The notes under the pieces: model-generated
The model's input: the letters and a program-made list of their open reading frames with translations, nothing else
What the model was told of the DNA's origin: nothing
Database searches by the model: none
Part shown: one piece after another, positions 33,768 to 42,294 of the stretch
Position numbering within the stretch: position 1 is the first letter of the stretch
Layout: each line of letters starts with the position of its first letter
Program-made: the position numbers and the translations under genes
NCBI RefSeq assembly: GCF_017639205.1
Contig: NZ_CP071139.1
Span: forward strand, 7,315,501 to 7,379,500
Length of the DNA stretch: 64,000 nucleotides
Direction: 5' to 3'
DNA from: Streptomyces nojiriensis
GTDB lineage: Bacteria; Actinomycetota; Actinomycetes; Streptomycetales; Streptomycetaceae

Positions 33768-34259
33768 TCAGGCGCTCGGTGCCGGGCCCGTGGTCGGGTA
33801 GGCGTACGAGGGGACGTGCGGCAGCATGGTCAGGTCCGGGCGCCAGGCGCGCAGCACGCCCGCCGACGGGGCGTAGAGGGCCGAGGGGATCTCGGCGGGG
33901 GCGAACCACTGCCAGCGGGCGATCTTGTGGGGCTCGGTGACGGCCGGGACGCCCTCCGCCGAGGTGGTGACGGCGGCTGCCGTCAGCCGGGTCAGACCGG
34001 ACAGCGATTCGATCTGCACGGACAGGATCCGGATCGCCTCGGGAGCCGCCCGCAGGGCCGTCTCCTCGGCGAGTTCCCGGGCGGCGGCCTGCTCGAACCC
34101 TTCCCCGGGATCGACCTTGCCGCCGGGCAGCTCCCAGCGGCCGTCGTGCGCCTGGCCGAGCAGCACCCGGCCGTCCGCAGCCAGGACGACCAGTCCGACG
34201 CCGACGACGGCATGGGGCTGCGGCACGGCCCGCTCGGGGCGCTCGTGGGGGGTGCTCAT
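33768..34259 (-). CDS. NUDIX hydrolase
   Basis: 163-aa hydrolase of nucleoside-diphosphate-type substrates. The NUDIX box is complete: GGKVDPGEGFEQAAARELAEET (residues ~45-66, key residues G-x5-E-x7-REL-x-EE). The rest of the fold (HAVVGVGLVVLAADGRVLLGQ...WELPGG) resembles MutT-like or dNTP-cleaning members. Its ATG overlaps the stop of the XRE-cupin gene (ATGA), so the pair is translationally coupled. The substrate cannot be inferred. Confidence 0.92.
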   Translation of the reverse strand: MSTPHERPERAVPQPHAVVGVGLVVLAADGRVLLGQAHDGRWELPGGKVDPGEGFEQAAARELAEETALRAAPEAIRILSVQIESLSGLTRLTAAAVTTSAEGVPAVTEPHKIARWQWFAPAEIPSALYAPSAGVLRAWRPDLTMLPHVPSYAYPTTGPAPSA

Positions 34260-34873
34260 GGACGTCCTTCCGGTGGAGGGGTGGGCCGGGCCCGGACATG
34301 GATCCGCTCGCCCTGGGGGCCGAAGAGGCTGAGGAACTCCGCCGGCTGCGGACCCGCGTTGAAGAAGGCGTGCGGGGTGCGCGTGTCGAACTCGGCGGCC
34401 TCACCGGGGCCGAGGACGAGGTCGTGCCCGCCGAGCAGCAGCCGGACGCGTCCGGCGAGCACGTACAGCCACTCGTAGCCCTCGTGGACCTGCAGCTCGG
34501 GCTCGGGCGGCGGGCCGTCGAGGGGCGGGAGGATCTGCTTGAAGGCGTGCACCCCGCTGAACTTCCGGGTCAGCGGCACATAGGTGCTGCCGTGCCGGAC
34601 GAAGGGCCTCGGGCGGACCCGGGGGTCCCCGGTCTCCGGGGCGCCGACCAGCTCGTCGAGCGCCACCCGGTGCGCCCTGGCCAGCGGAAGCAGCAGCTCC
34701 AGCGTCGGCCTGCGCTGCCCGGACTCCAGCCGGGAGAGGGTCGAGAGCGAGATGCCGGTGGTCTCGCTGAGCTGGGCCAAAGTGGTGCCGCGCTGTCGGC
34801 GCAGGGCGCGCAGCCGCGGGCCCACGGCGGTGAGCACGCCCGCGAGTTCCTCGTCCCGTTCCTCGGTGGCCAT
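34256..34873 (-). CDS. XRE regulator with C-terminal cupin sensor
   Basis: 205-aa regulator. The N-terminal Cro/C1 helix-turn-helix (~15-70, GTTLAQLSETTGISLSTLSRLESG) is followed by a cupin barrel (~105-190) with VHEGYEWLYVLAGRVRLLLGGHDLVLGPGEAAEFDT-type strands and a PHAF histidine. Start ATG 34873; no Shine-Dalgarno is visible. It is coupled to the NUDIX gene and divergent from the thioredoxin-reductase-like gene, a common pairing in Streptomyces where the XRE-cupin probably represses the flavoenzyme. Confidence 0.88.
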   Translation of the reverse strand: MATEERDEELAGVLTAVGPRLRALRRQRGTTLAQLSETTGISLSTLSRLESGQRRPTLELLLPLARAHRVALDELVGAPETGDPRVRPRPFVRHGSTYVPLTRKFSGVHAFKQILPPLDGPPPEPELQVHEGYEWLYVLAGRVRLLLGGHDLVLGPGEAAEFDTRTPHAFFNAGPQPAEFLSLFGPQGERIHVRARPTPPPEGRP

Positions 34874-34881
34874 GGATCCAT

Positions 34882-34909
34882 TTGCCGCTTCGGCAACAAC
34901 ATTTGTCAA
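34882..34909 (-). promoter_or_regulatory. Operator and promoter between XRE-cupin and TrxR-like genes
   Basis: TTGCCG-CTT-CGGCAA (34882-34896) is a palindrome with perfect 6-bp arms in the 66-bp divergent gap. On the minus strand a TTGACA -35 (34909-34904) lies upstream of it. ATGGATCCAT, a second short palindrome, covers the bases just before and at the XRE start. The site fits autoregulation plus control of the divergent gene. Confidence 0.5.
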
Positions 34910-34939
34910 GCGGGCCGCCGTGGGCGGACCCTCGCAGGT

Positions 34940-35917
34940 ATGGACAACGCAAGGGACAGCTCGTTCGACGTGGTGGTCGTGGGCGGTGGAGCCGCCGGGC
35001 TGGCCGGGGCGCTCACCCTGGTCCGGGCCCGCCGTACGGTACTGGTCATCGACTCCGGCAGTCCGCGCAACGCCCCGGCCGCGCACATGCACGGGTATCT
35101 GGGGCAGGACGGGGAGAGCCCCGCCGCACTGCTGGCCAAGGGGCGCGCGGAGGTGACCGGCTACGGCGGGGAGATCCGGCCGGGCACGGCCGTCGCCGCG
35201 GACCGGCTGCCCGACGGCACCTTCCTGGTCCGCTGCGGGGACGGGAGCACCGTCCGGGCGCGCCGGCTGCTGGTCGCCACCGGCCTGACGGACGAGCTTC
35301 CCGCCGTGCCGGGCCTCAGGGAGCGTTGGGGGCGGGACGTGCTGCACTGCCCGTACTGCCACGGCTGGGAGGTCCGCGACCGGCCGATCGCGGTGCTGGC
35401 CGACGGGCCCCTCGCCGTGCACCAGGCCGAGCTCTGGCGGCAGTGGAGCGAGCGGACCACCCTGCTGGCGCACACCTGGCGGCTCACCGCGGAGGACCGG
35501 GAACTGCTGGCCGCCCTCGGGGTCCGCGTCGTCGAGGGCGAGGTGACCGGCCTCGCGGTCGGGGACGAGGGGCTGACCGGGATGACCCTGGCGGGCGGCG
35601 CCGTGGTGGAGTGCCGGGCCCTGGTGGTCGCCCCGCGGTTCACCGCCCGCTCGGGCGTCCTGACCGGCCTCGGCCTGCCGACTTCGGTGGTGGAGCGGGA
35701 CGGCAGGGCGATCGGCACCTGCGTGGAGTCGGATCCGGTCACCGGAGCCACCGCCCTGCACGGGGTCTGGGTCGCGGGCAACGTCACCTCCCCGCTGGAG
35801 AAGGTCCCGGGCGCGGCCGCCCAGGGGGTGCGGGCGGCGATGGCCGTCAACACCGACCTGATCGAGGCGGAGACCCGGCGGGCCGTTCAGGCCCACCGTG
35901 CGGGCGCCGGTGTGTGA
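34940..35917 (+). CDS. Thioredoxin-reductase-like NAD(P)/FAD oxidoreductase
   Basis: 325-aa flavoprotein. The FAD-binding GGGAAGLAGALTL lies at ~14-26, the redox pair CPYC (in HCPYCHGWEV) near residue 137, and a second nucleotide-binding part follows. The C-terminal VWVAGNVTSPLEKVPGAAAQG matches TrxR-like proteins. It is close in size to TrxB, but no thioredoxin gene is adjacent. Streptomyces carry several such low-molecular-weight TrxR-like enzymes with unknown partners. ATG 34940 follows AGG. Probably controlled by the divergent XRE-cupin. Confidence 0.88.
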   Translation: MDNARDSSFDVVVVGGGAAGLAGALTLVRARRTVLVIDSGSPRNAPAAHMHGYLGQDGESPAALLAKGRAEVTGYGGEIRPGTAVAADRLPDGTFLVRCGDGSTVRARRLLVATGLTDELPAVPGLRERWGRDVLHCPYCHGWEVRDRPIAVLADGPLAVHQAELWRQWSERTTLLAHTWRLTAEDRELLAALGVRVVEGEVTGLAVGDEGLTGMTLAGGAVVECRALVVAPRFTARSGVLTGLGLPTSVVERDGRAIGTCVESDPVTGATALHGVWVAGNVTSPLEKVPGAAAQGVRAAMAVNTDLIEAETRRAVQAHRAGAGV

Positions 35918-36048
35918 ATCGCCGTGCGAGCGCCGCGCGAGCGCTGGAGTGATTCTCGGACATCTGTGCGGGTTTCGGCCGGCTTCCGTTCGCGCAGGCT
36001 CTGGGCGGTGTGATCGTCGTACGGTCCAACGGCTCGGGGGGACGCTCC

Positions 36049-37449
36049 ATGGCACATGTGCTGGTCATCGGCGGAGGTGTCGCGGGGGCCGCCACCGCGC
36101 TGCTCGCGGCGCGGCGCGGACACACGGCGGAGGTCTTCGAGCGCGATACGCGGGCCCCGGGCACGGCGCTCGACCGTGACTTCTTCGGCTGGCGGCGGCC
36201 GACCGTACCGCAGGCGGCCCAGCCGCACGTGCTGCTCGGGGCCGCCCGCAACGTGCTGCGCGGTGACCTGCCCGACGTCCACGCGGAGATGCTCCGGCTC
36301 GGCGCCCGCGAACGGCACGAGCTGGACTGGTTCGACGTACGTCCGCCCGAGCGGCCGGGCGACGAGGACCTCGTGATGCTGCAGGCCCGGCGCATCGTGC
36401 TGGAGAGCGCGCTGGCCACGGCGCTGCGCGCGGAACCGGGGGTCGTCGTCCGGTACGGGGAGCCGGTCACCGGGCTGATCACGGCCCCGGGGCCGTCGGA
36501 GGGCGCCGGGATCCAGGTGACGGGAGTGACCACCGAGATCGGGAGTTACCCGGGGGACCTCGTCGTGGACGCCGGCGGGCGGCGCGGCGGCACCGAGCGC
36601 AGGCTGGCCGAGGCGGGCTGCAGGCCGCCCGTCGTGGAACGGCACCGCACCGGGCTCGCGTACTTCTGCCGCTGGTACCGGCTGCCCGCGGGCCTGGACG
36701 AGGGGCCGCGCCGGCCGTGGGCGGTGACCGGCGGACCCTTCGCCGGCTGCGCCGTCTTCCCGGCCGACAACCGGGCGTTCGCCGTGACGCTGTTCGTGCA
36801 CACCGCCGACTCCACGCGCTCGGCGCTGCGTGACCCCGCCGTCTTCGAGGCGGCGGCGCGCGCCTTCCCGCCCGGCGCGGCCTGGCTGGGACTGGGCGCC
36901 GAGCCGCTGTCGGGCGTCCTGGCCACGGCGAGCCTGGACAACCGGTGGAGCACGCTGGTCGACGAAGCGGGCCCGGTGGTGACCGGGCTGGTGCCGGTGG
37001 GGGATTCGATCACGCACACCAACCCGACGCTGGGGCAGGGCACCTCGCTCGCGCTGTGGGCCGCGCGCAGGGTGGCCCGTACGGCGCACCGGGACCCCGG
37101 ATCGGCGCGGTACGCCACCGATCACCACGCCTGGGCGGAGCACACCCTGAAACCGTGGTTCGACTTCCAGGTCGTCGCGGACGCGGCCATCGGGGAGCGC
37201 TTCGCGACCCGGGCGGTGCGCGGCGGGACGGCGCGCGAGGTGTCCGCGCTGTTCGACTGCGCGCTGGAGGATCCGGAGGTGATGCGGGCGCGGGCGAGGG
37301 TCCGGCACCTGGCGGAGCCGCCGGGGCGGGCGTACGCGGATCCGGAGATCCGCGCCAGGGTGGCGCGCTGGCTGGCGGATCGGCCGCACTACGCGCCGAA
37401 CGCGTCGGGGCCGGACCGGGAGGAGTGGGAGAAGCTGACGGCGGGGTGA
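36049..37449 (+). CDS. FAD-dependent oxidoreductase/monooxygenase
   Basis: 466-aa flavoprotein of the PHBH-like group. Residues 1-30 hold the Rossmann GGGVAGAATALLAARRGH. A DAGGRRG segment lies near residue 185 and a GDSITHTNPTLGQGTSLAL motif near 325, the second FAD-contact region. Similar proteins are annotated as geranylgeranyl-reductase-like or halogenase-like monooxygenases; there is no halogenase WxWxIP motif. ATG 36049 follows a GGGGGG run. The substrate is unknown. Short GGGGTGAGC direct repeats lie just after its stop (37443-37481). Confidence 0.75.
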   Translation: MAHVLVIGGGVAGAATALLAARRGHTAEVFERDTRAPGTALDRDFFGWRRPTVPQAAQPHVLLGAARNVLRGDLPDVHAEMLRLGARERHELDWFDVRPPERPGDEDLVMLQARRIVLESALATALRAEPGVVVRYGEPVTGLITAPGPSEGAGIQVTGVTTEIGSYPGDLVVDAGGRRGGTERRLAEAGCRPPVVERHRTGLAYFCRWYRLPAGLDEGPRRPWAVTGGPFAGCAVFPADNRAFAVTLFVHTADSTRSALRDPAVFEAAARAFPPGAAWLGLGAEPLSGVLATASLDNRWSTLVDEAGPVVTGLVPVGDSITHTNPTLGQGTSLALWAARRVARTAHRDPGSARYATDHHAWAEHTLKPWFDFQVVADAAIGERFATRAVRGGTAREVSALFDCALEDPEVMRARARVRHLAEPPGRAYADPEIRARVARWLADRPHYAPNASGPDREEWEKLTAG

Positions 37450-37499
37450 GCGGGGGCGAGGCGGGGTGAGCCGGGGTGAGCCGCGGCGGTGGTGGCCGG

Positions 37500-38597
37500 T
37501 CAGCCGGCGGTGTCGCCGGCATCGGCGGCGCCGGCGGTGGGGCCGAGCACCTCGGCGAGGTCGTAGCCGACGACCTCCTCCAACTGGGCGTAGGTGCAGC
37601 TCGCGGGCGTCCGGTCGGTCCGCCAGCGGTGGAACTGGGCGGTGTGCCGGAAGCGGTCGCCCTCCATGTGGTCGTACTTCACCTCGACGACCCGTTCGGG
37701 GCGCAGCGGTACCCAGGACAGGTCCTTCTTGCCGGTCCAGCGGCTCTGCGCGCCGGGCAGCCGGGCACTCTCGTGGGCGGACTCCTCGGCCCAGGCGGCC
37801 CACGGGTGGCCGGTCGGGTCGGGCATCCGCAGGGGTTCGAGTTCCTCCACCAGCTCGGCGCGGCGCCTCATGGGGAAGGCGGCGCACACGCCCACGTGCT
37901 GGAGGGTGCCGTGGACGTCGTACAGGCCGAGCAGCAGCGATCCGACAATCGGACCGCTCTTGTGGAAACGGAAACCCGCCACGACGACGTCGGCGGTACG
38001 TTCGTGTTTGACCTTGAACATGAGGCGGGCATCGGGCCGGTAGAGGAGATCGAGGGGTTTGGCGATCACCCCGTCGAGCCCGGCGCCCTCGAATCGCTCG
38101 AACCACTCCTGCGCGAGCGCGGGATCGGTGGTCGCGGGCGCGAGATGGACGGGGGGCCGAGCGGTGGAGAGGGAACGGACGAGGGCGGCACGGCGGTCGG
38201 CGAGCGGGGCGTCGAGCAACGCGTCGTCGCCCAGGGCGAGCAGGTCGAAGGCGACGAAGCTGGCGGGCGTCGTCTCGGCCAGCAGGGCGACGCGGGACTG
38301 CGCGGGATGGATCCGCTCGGTCAGCCGGTCGAAATCGAGGCGCCCGCCATGAACGATGACGATCTCGCCGTCCATGACGCAACGGCTCGGCAGATTGCTC
38401 TTCAGGGCCTGCACCAGCTCGGGGAAATACCTGGTCAGAGACTTGCCCGTGCGACTGCCGAGCTCGACCTCGTCGCCGTCGCGATGCACGATGGCCCGGA
38501 AGCCGTCCCACTTGGCCTCGTACTGCATCCCCGGCGGGATCTTCGCGACGGACTTGGCGAGCATCGGCTTCACGGGCGGCATCACTGGCAGGTCCAT
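37500..38597 (-). CDS. ATP-dependent DNA ligase (LigD ligase-domain type)
   Basis: 365-aa nucleotidyltransferase. The catalytic KxDG lysine is Lys29 (EAKWDGFR), followed by GSRTGKSLT, DGEIV (motif III), LDGVIAKP (motif IV) and FKVKH (motif V); the C-terminal OB fold has the VEVKYDHM motif. This is a stand-alone version of the ligase domain of LigD/LigC for non-homologous end joining. The start is ATG 38597. It is divergent from the LigD polymerase-domain gene, with 75 bp between; Ku must be encoded elsewhere. Confidence 0.9.
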   Translation of the reverse strand: MDLPVMPPVKPMLAKSVAKIPPGMQYEAKWDGFRAIVHRDGDEVELGSRTGKSLTRYFPELVQALKSNLPSRCVMDGEIVIVHGGRLDFDRLTERIHPAQSRVALLAETTPASFVAFDLLALGDDALLDAPLADRRAALVRSLSTARPPVHLAPATTDPALAQEWFERFEGAGLDGVIAKPLDLLYRPDARLMFKVKHERTADVVVAGFRFHKSGPIVGSLLLGLYDVHGTLQHVGVCAAFPMRRRAELVEELEPLRMPDPTGHPWAAWAEESAHESARLPGAQSRWTGKKDLSWVPLRPERVVEVKYDHMEGDRFRHTAQFHRWRTDRTPASCTYAQLEEVVGYDLAEVLGPTAGAADAGDTAG

Positions 38598-38659
38598 GCC
38601 TTCGATTCTGCGGTGGTACGTCCGGACCTGCCCGGTATGCGGGCATGACCGGGCCCGCC

Positions 38660-38665
38660 TACCGT
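38660..38665 (+). promoter_or_regulatory. -10 element of a leaderless promoter for the LigD polymerase gene
   Basis: TACCGT (38660-38665) is a TANNNT -10 followed by exactly 7 nt and ATG 38673, without a ribosome site. An inverted repeat GCCCGGT/ACCGGGC (38630-38636, 38648-38654) lies just upstream, in the middle of the divergent gap. Confidence 0.5.
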
Positions 38666-38672
38666 GGCGCAC

Positions 38673-39692
38673 ATGGGTGCTGCCGGTAATGCGATCGAGC
38701 TGGAGGCGGGCGGGCGGACGGTACGGCTGTCCAGCCCGGACAAGGTGTACTTCCCGGAGCGCGGCCTCACCAAGCGGCACGTGGCCGAGTACTACCTGGC
38801 GGTCGCGCCCGGCATCACGCGCGCCCTGCGCGACCGGCCCACGACCCTGGAGCGCTTCCCGGACGGGGTGGAGGGCGAGTCCTTCTTCCAGAAGCGGGCA
38901 CCGAAGAACCTTCCCGACTGGATTCCCACCGCCCACATCGCCTTCCCGAGCGGCCGCACGGCCGACGAGATCTGCCCGACCGAACCGGCCGCCGTCCTGT
39001 GGGCGGCCAACCTGGGGTGCCTCACCTTCCATCCCTGGCCGGTGCGGCGCGAGGACACCGACCGTCCCGACGAGCTCCGGATCGACCTGGACCCGCAGCC
39101 GGGCACCGACTACCACCACGCGGTGGCGGCCGCCCATGAACTGCGAGCCCTGCTGGAGGAGTTGGGTCTGCGCGGCTGGCCCAAGACCTCGGGCGGCCGC
39201 GGACTGCACGTCTTCGTGCCGATCGAGCCGCGCTGGACCTTCACCGAGGTCCGGCGGTGCGCCATCGCCCTCGGCCGGGAACTGGAACGCCGAATGCCGG
39301 GCAAGGTCACGACGGCCTGGTGGAAGGAGGAGCGCGGCGAGCGGATCTTCGTCGACTACAACCAGACGGCGCGCGACCGCACGATCGCCTCCGCCTACTC
39401 CGTGCGCCCCCGCCCGCACGCCCCGGTATCGGCGCCGCTGCGCTGGGACGAGGTGGACGACGCGGAGCCCCGCGACTTCGACATCGTGACGATGCCGGCC
39501 CGCTTCGCCGCACTGGGCGATCTGCACGCGGACATGGACGAGCACGCCTTCGCCCTGGACGCCGTACTGGAGCTCGCGGCCCGCGACGAACACGAGCACG
39601 GCCTGGGGGACATGCCCTACCCCCCGGACTACCCGAAAATGCCGGGCGAGCCCAAGCGCGTCCAGCCCAGCCGGGCGAAGCACGAGGACTGA
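38673..39692 (+). CDS. LigD polymerase/primase domain protein (NHEJ)
   Basis: 339-aa archaeo-eukaryotic primase-type polymerase acting in non-homologous end joining. Signatures: NLGCLTFHPWPVR, the catalytic acidic pair in RIDLDPQPG (~129-131), KTSGGRGLHVFVPI and the third acidic residue in RIFVDYNQTARDRTIASAYSVR. ATG 38673 is preferred over GTG 38664 because a TANNNT -10 sits 7 nt before it. LigD is one multi-domain protein in Mycobacterium and Pseudomonas; here polymerase and ligase are separate divergent genes and no nuclease domain is present. Confidence 0.92.
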   Translation: MGAAGNAIELEAGGRTVRLSSPDKVYFPERGLTKRHVAEYYLAVAPGITRALRDRPTTLERFPDGVEGESFFQKRAPKNLPDWIPTAHIAFPSGRTADEICPTEPAAVLWAANLGCLTFHPWPVRREDTDRPDELRIDLDPQPGTDYHHAVAAAHELRALLEELGLRGWPKTSGGRGLHVFVPIEPRWTFTEVRRCAIALGRELERRMPGKVTTAWWKEERGERIFVDYNQTARDRTIASAYSVRPRPHAPVSAPLRWDEVDDAEPRDFDIVTMPARFAALGDLHADMDEHAFALDAVLELAARDEHEHGLGDMPYPPDYPKMPGEPKRVQPSRAKHED

Positions 39693-39726
39693 CGGGCTCC
39701 GGGCTCCGGGCTGCTGGCGCCGGGCG

Positions 39727-40134
39727 CTACGCGGCGGCGTCCTGCCCGGGGAAGGGGGCGAGGTCCGGCTCCACCCAGCCGTCCTTCGCCCGCGGGGCGG
39801 CCAGCGTGGCCGGACGGTAGTAGTGCGTCAGCAGGCGCTTGTCGAGCAGCGCGGGGTGGCGGTCGGCGAAGGCGTCGTAATCGTCGTCGCCGGACTCGGC
39901 CGCGTGGTACCCGACCAGCTCCACCCAGGCACGGCTGACGGTCGCGTGGTACTTCTGCGGCGCTCCCGCGTAGCGGGCGGTCCGCCGGATGCCGTCGCTG
40001 ACCAGGTCGATCGCCGCGGGTATGCCGCAGCGGCGCACGGCCAGCCAGGTCAGGTGGACGTGCTCACGGTGGCCGAAGCGCTCGGCGGTCGCCATCACTT
40101 CGGCCATCAATGCGTCAAAGGCGGGCTCGGTCAT
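39727..40134 (-). CDS. Conserved hypothetical protein, His-rich helical
   Basis: 135-aa soluble, helical protein. FGHREHVHLTWLAV near the N-terminus, KYHATVSRAWVELV in the middle and LLDKRLLTHYYRPATL near the C-terminus form a conserved pattern of histidines that could bind a metal. I recall similar uncharacterised proteins in many bacteria but no function. The start ATG 40134 overlaps the MarR stop (ATGA), so the pair is translationally coupled. It ends 34 bp from the convergent LigD-polymerase stop. Confidence 0.7.
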   Translation of the reverse strand: MTEPAFDALMAEVMATAERFGHREHVHLTWLAVRRCGIPAAIDLVSDGIRRTARYAGAPQKYHATVSRAWVELVGYHAAESGDDDYDAFADRHPALLDKRLLTHYYRPATLAAPRAKDGWVEPDLAPFPGQDAAA

Positions 40135-40565
40135 CGGGTCACCTCGGTCAGAGCTTGCAGGGCGGTGCGCAGCCCGGCGACCGCCTCGGCGGGCAGCTCG
40201 CCGAGCGCGTGGAGTTCCAGATCGGTGATGGCCCGCCGGATCCTCGCGGCGGCCGGCCGCCCGGAGTCGGTGAGCTCGACGAGCACCGCCCGACGGTCCC
40301 CGGGACGGGCGCCGCGGGTGATGTGACCCCGCCGCTCCAGGCGGTCGAGCACGCTGGTCAGCGTGCTGGGCCGGGTTCCCACGGCCGCTCCCAGCTCGGA
40401 CACGGTGCGCCCGCGGCCGTCGGCGAGATTGGCCAGCGCATTGATCTCGGAGGCGGTCAGATCCAGGTCGGCCAGCTCGGTGGCGAGCACCTGGAGGGTG
40501 GCATGGGTGGCCCGCTGGAGCGCCAGCAGGGCCGACCATTCGAATGGCACGGTTTCGGATTTCAC
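40131..40565 (-). CDS. MarR family transcriptional regulator
   Basis: 144-aa MarR protein. The winged helix (~45-105) contains LTASEINALANLADGRGRTVSELGAAV, TRPSTLTSVLDRLERRGHITR and the wing GDRRAVLVELTDSG. The terminal helices for dimerisation are present. GTG 40565 lies 8 nt after a TATAGT -10, so the mRNA is probably leaderless. It is co-translated with the His-rich protein gene. The divergent alpha/beta hydrolase may or may not be a target, since that gene has its own TetR-type motif. Confidence 0.9.
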   Translation of the reverse strand: MKSETVPFEWSALLALQRATHATLQVLATELADLDLTASEINALANLADGRGRTVSELGAAVGTRPSTLTSVLDRLERRGHITRGARPGDRRAVLVELTDSGRPAAARIRRAITDLELHALGELPAEAVAGLRTALQALTEVTR

Positions 40566-40573
40566 GCTTTCGA

Positions 40574-40602
40574 ACTATACGATTTCGTTGTATCTGCTGC
40601 AA
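40574..40602 (-). promoter_or_regulatory. MarR gene promoter with palindromic operator in the spacer
   Basis: On the minus strand: TTGCAG -35 (40602-40597), a 17-bp spacer, TATAGT -10 (40579-40574), then 8 nt to GTG 40565. The spacer contains ACGA-TT-TCGT (40579-40588), extended imperfectly to ATAC/GTAT on the outside. This placement is ideal for MarR autorepression. Confidence 0.65.
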
Positions 40603-40637
40603 GCGGGCGGGGTGGAGTTCGATCCATAAAACAACAC

Positions 40638-40655
40638 GAACGATCGTGCTAATAT
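40638..40655 (+). promoter_or_regulatory. Putative TetR site and -10 element of the alpha/beta hydrolase gene
   Basis: GAACGATCGTGC (40638-40649) lies directly before TAATAT (40650-40655), a -10-like hexamer. The same 12-mer with one change occurs before the TetR gene at 42295-42306 on the other strand. Confidence 0.5.
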
Positions 40656-40716
40656 CCGCTCATCGGCTCGCCGTAGGCGTCTGGCCGCCCTGAGGAGAAT
40701 TCCGGAGAACCCGCAC

Positions 40717-41604
40717 ATGCGTCCCATGGCTTCACTCCTGAGCACGACCCTCGACATCGCCGCCCGGTTCGCCCCGCGACTGGCCGGGCCCCGGGTCTTC
40801 GCCCTCTTCGTCCGGCCCCTCGGGCGCGCGCGGCTACGGTCCGAGGAGGCGGAGGTGATGGCGCGGGCGCAGAGCGGGCGGATGGTCGTGCACGGCACGG
40901 CCGTGACCACCTACCGGTGGGGGGACGGGGACCGGCCCGTGCTGATCGTGCACGGCTGGTCCTCGCGCGCTTCGCGGTTCGCCGGCTTCGTCGAGGCCCT
41001 GCGCGCCCAGGGCCGTACCGTGATCGCATTCGACGCGCCGGGGCACGGCGAGTCGGACGGCCGGGCCTCCACGATCCTCGACTACCGCGCCATCATCGGC
41101 CGACTGCACGCGGAGCACGGCGACTTCTCGGCCGTCGTGGCCCACTCCTTCGGCGTGCTCGCCGCATTCTCCATGCTGCACGACGGCGTACGGGCCGACC
41201 GTGTCGTCGCCATCGGGGGCGTGGCCCACTTCGACCACCTCGTGGAGCGGTTCCGGGCCGGGCTCAACCTCGGCGAGGGAGTCGGGCGCGTCCTGCACGC
41301 CCATGTCGAGCGCCGCCTCTTCCCCGGCGACCCCGACATCTGGCAGCGCCTCGACGCCCGCCGTCGCCGTCCCGGCATGCGGGCGCCGATCCTCCTCGTC
41401 CACGACACGGAGGACGACGTGATCGATCCCGCCCAGTCCCGCGCGATCGCCGCCGCCTACGGCGAGCAGGCCCGTCTGATCGAGACCACGGGCCTCGGCC
41501 ACCGCCGCATCCTGGCCGACCCCGACGTCATCGCGACGGCGGTCGACTTCGCGCTGTCCGAGCCCGAGCGTGAGCCCGCGCCCGCGCCCGCGCGACGCGT
41601 GTGA
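40717..41604 (+). CDS. Alpha/beta hydrolase
   Basis: 295-aa serine hydrolase fold. The oxyanion loop is VHGWSSRA (~75), the nucleophile elbow AHSFG has Ser ~144, the acid is in VHDTEDDVID (~228-235) and the histidine in GLGHRRIL (~257). An N-terminal extension of ~55 residues (MRPMASLLSTTLDIAARFAPRL) precedes the core. GGAG lies 10 bp before ATG 40717; ATG 40726 is an alternative start. Convergent with the TetR gene (9 bp apart), which probably regulates it through the shared motif. The substrate is unknown. Confidence 0.85.
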   Translation: MRPMASLLSTTLDIAARFAPRLAGPRVFALFVRPLGRARLRSEEAEVMARAQSGRMVVHGTAVTTYRWGDGDRPVLIVHGWSSRASRFAGFVEALRAQGRTVIAFDAPGHGESDGRASTILDYRAIIGRLHAEHGDFSAVVAHSFGVLAAFSMLHDGVRADRVVAIGGVAHFDHLVERFRAGLNLGEGVGRVLHAHVERRLFPGDPDIWQRLDARRRRPGMRAPILLVHDTEDDVIDPAQSRAIAAAYGEQARLIETTGLGHRRILADPDVIATAVDFALSEPEREPAPAPARRV

Positions 41605-41613
41605 GGAGCGCGG

Positions 41614-42276
41614 TCAGGAAGGCGAGGTGAACGCAGGCGGTCGTTCCGGGAGTTCGTCCGGAGCGGCCGCCACCGCGCGCAGCCGGCGGAGGATCCCCCG
41701 GCCGGCCCGCTCGTACGCCAGCGGGTCGCCGTGCAGGACGGAATGCGCATTGGCCAGTTCCATCAGGGACGTCAGCTCGAAGGCGAGCTGCGGAACCTCG
41801 TCCGCGTCGGACGCGTCCCGGAACCCGCCCGTCAGCCGGGCGTCGTCCAGCAGCCGCTCGATGTAACGCGTCCAGTCGGACCGCGCCTCGGCGATCTCGT
41901 CCCGTACGGGGCCGGGGCGCGCGTCGAACTCCGCGGAGACGGAGTAGAAGAAGCATCCGCCGGGGAAGACCCGGCGTCCGGAGTAGTCGAGCCAGCGCTC
42001 GCACAGCCGCCACACCTTGGCGAGACCGTCGCGGTCCCGGTGCACGGGTCGCACCACCTCGTCCTTGAACACCTCCACGGCGGCACGGACGGTGGCGAGC
42101 TGCAGGTCCTCCTTGGAGCCGAAGAGCGCGAACACCCCGCTCTTGCTCAGGCCGAGATCCGCAGCGATCTTCCCCAGGGACAGGCCTTCGAGACCGTCCA
42201 CGGAAGCGATGCTCATCGTCCGGTCGAGGACGGCCCGCCGCGTCTGGTTACCGCGTTCCACGCGCCCGTCAGCCAT
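41614..42276 (-). CDS. TetR/AcrR family transcriptional regulator
   Basis: 220-aa TetR regulator. The helix-turn-helix (~15-62) reads GLEGLSLGKIAADLGLSKSGVFALFGSKEDLQ. The C-terminal ligand domain contains PGGCFFYSVSAEFDARPGPVRDEI, a pattern of the TetR_C_6/11-like group that senses electrophiles or aromatic compounds; which one is not clear here. It lies tail-to-tail with the alpha/beta hydrolase and has a copy of the hydrolase promoter motif in its own promoter. Confidence 0.9.
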   Translation of the reverse strand: MADGRVERGNQTRRAVLDRTMSIASVDGLEGLSLGKIAADLGLSKSGVFALFGSKEDLQLATVRAAVEVFKDEVVRPVHRDRDGLAKVWRLCERWLDYSGRRVFPGGCFFYSVSAEFDARPGPVRDEIAEARSDWTRYIERLLDDARLTGGFRDASDADEVPQLAFELTSLMELANAHSVLHGDPLAYERAGRGILRRLRAVAAAPDELPERPPAFTSPS

Positions 42277-42294
42277 GGCGCCATCTTACCGAAC

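Noticed and set aside
37443..37481. GGGGTGAGC direct repeats as a CRISPR-like or regulatory array
   Set aside because: Only three short copies with irregular 10-20 bp spacing in a convergent junction; no spacer structure.
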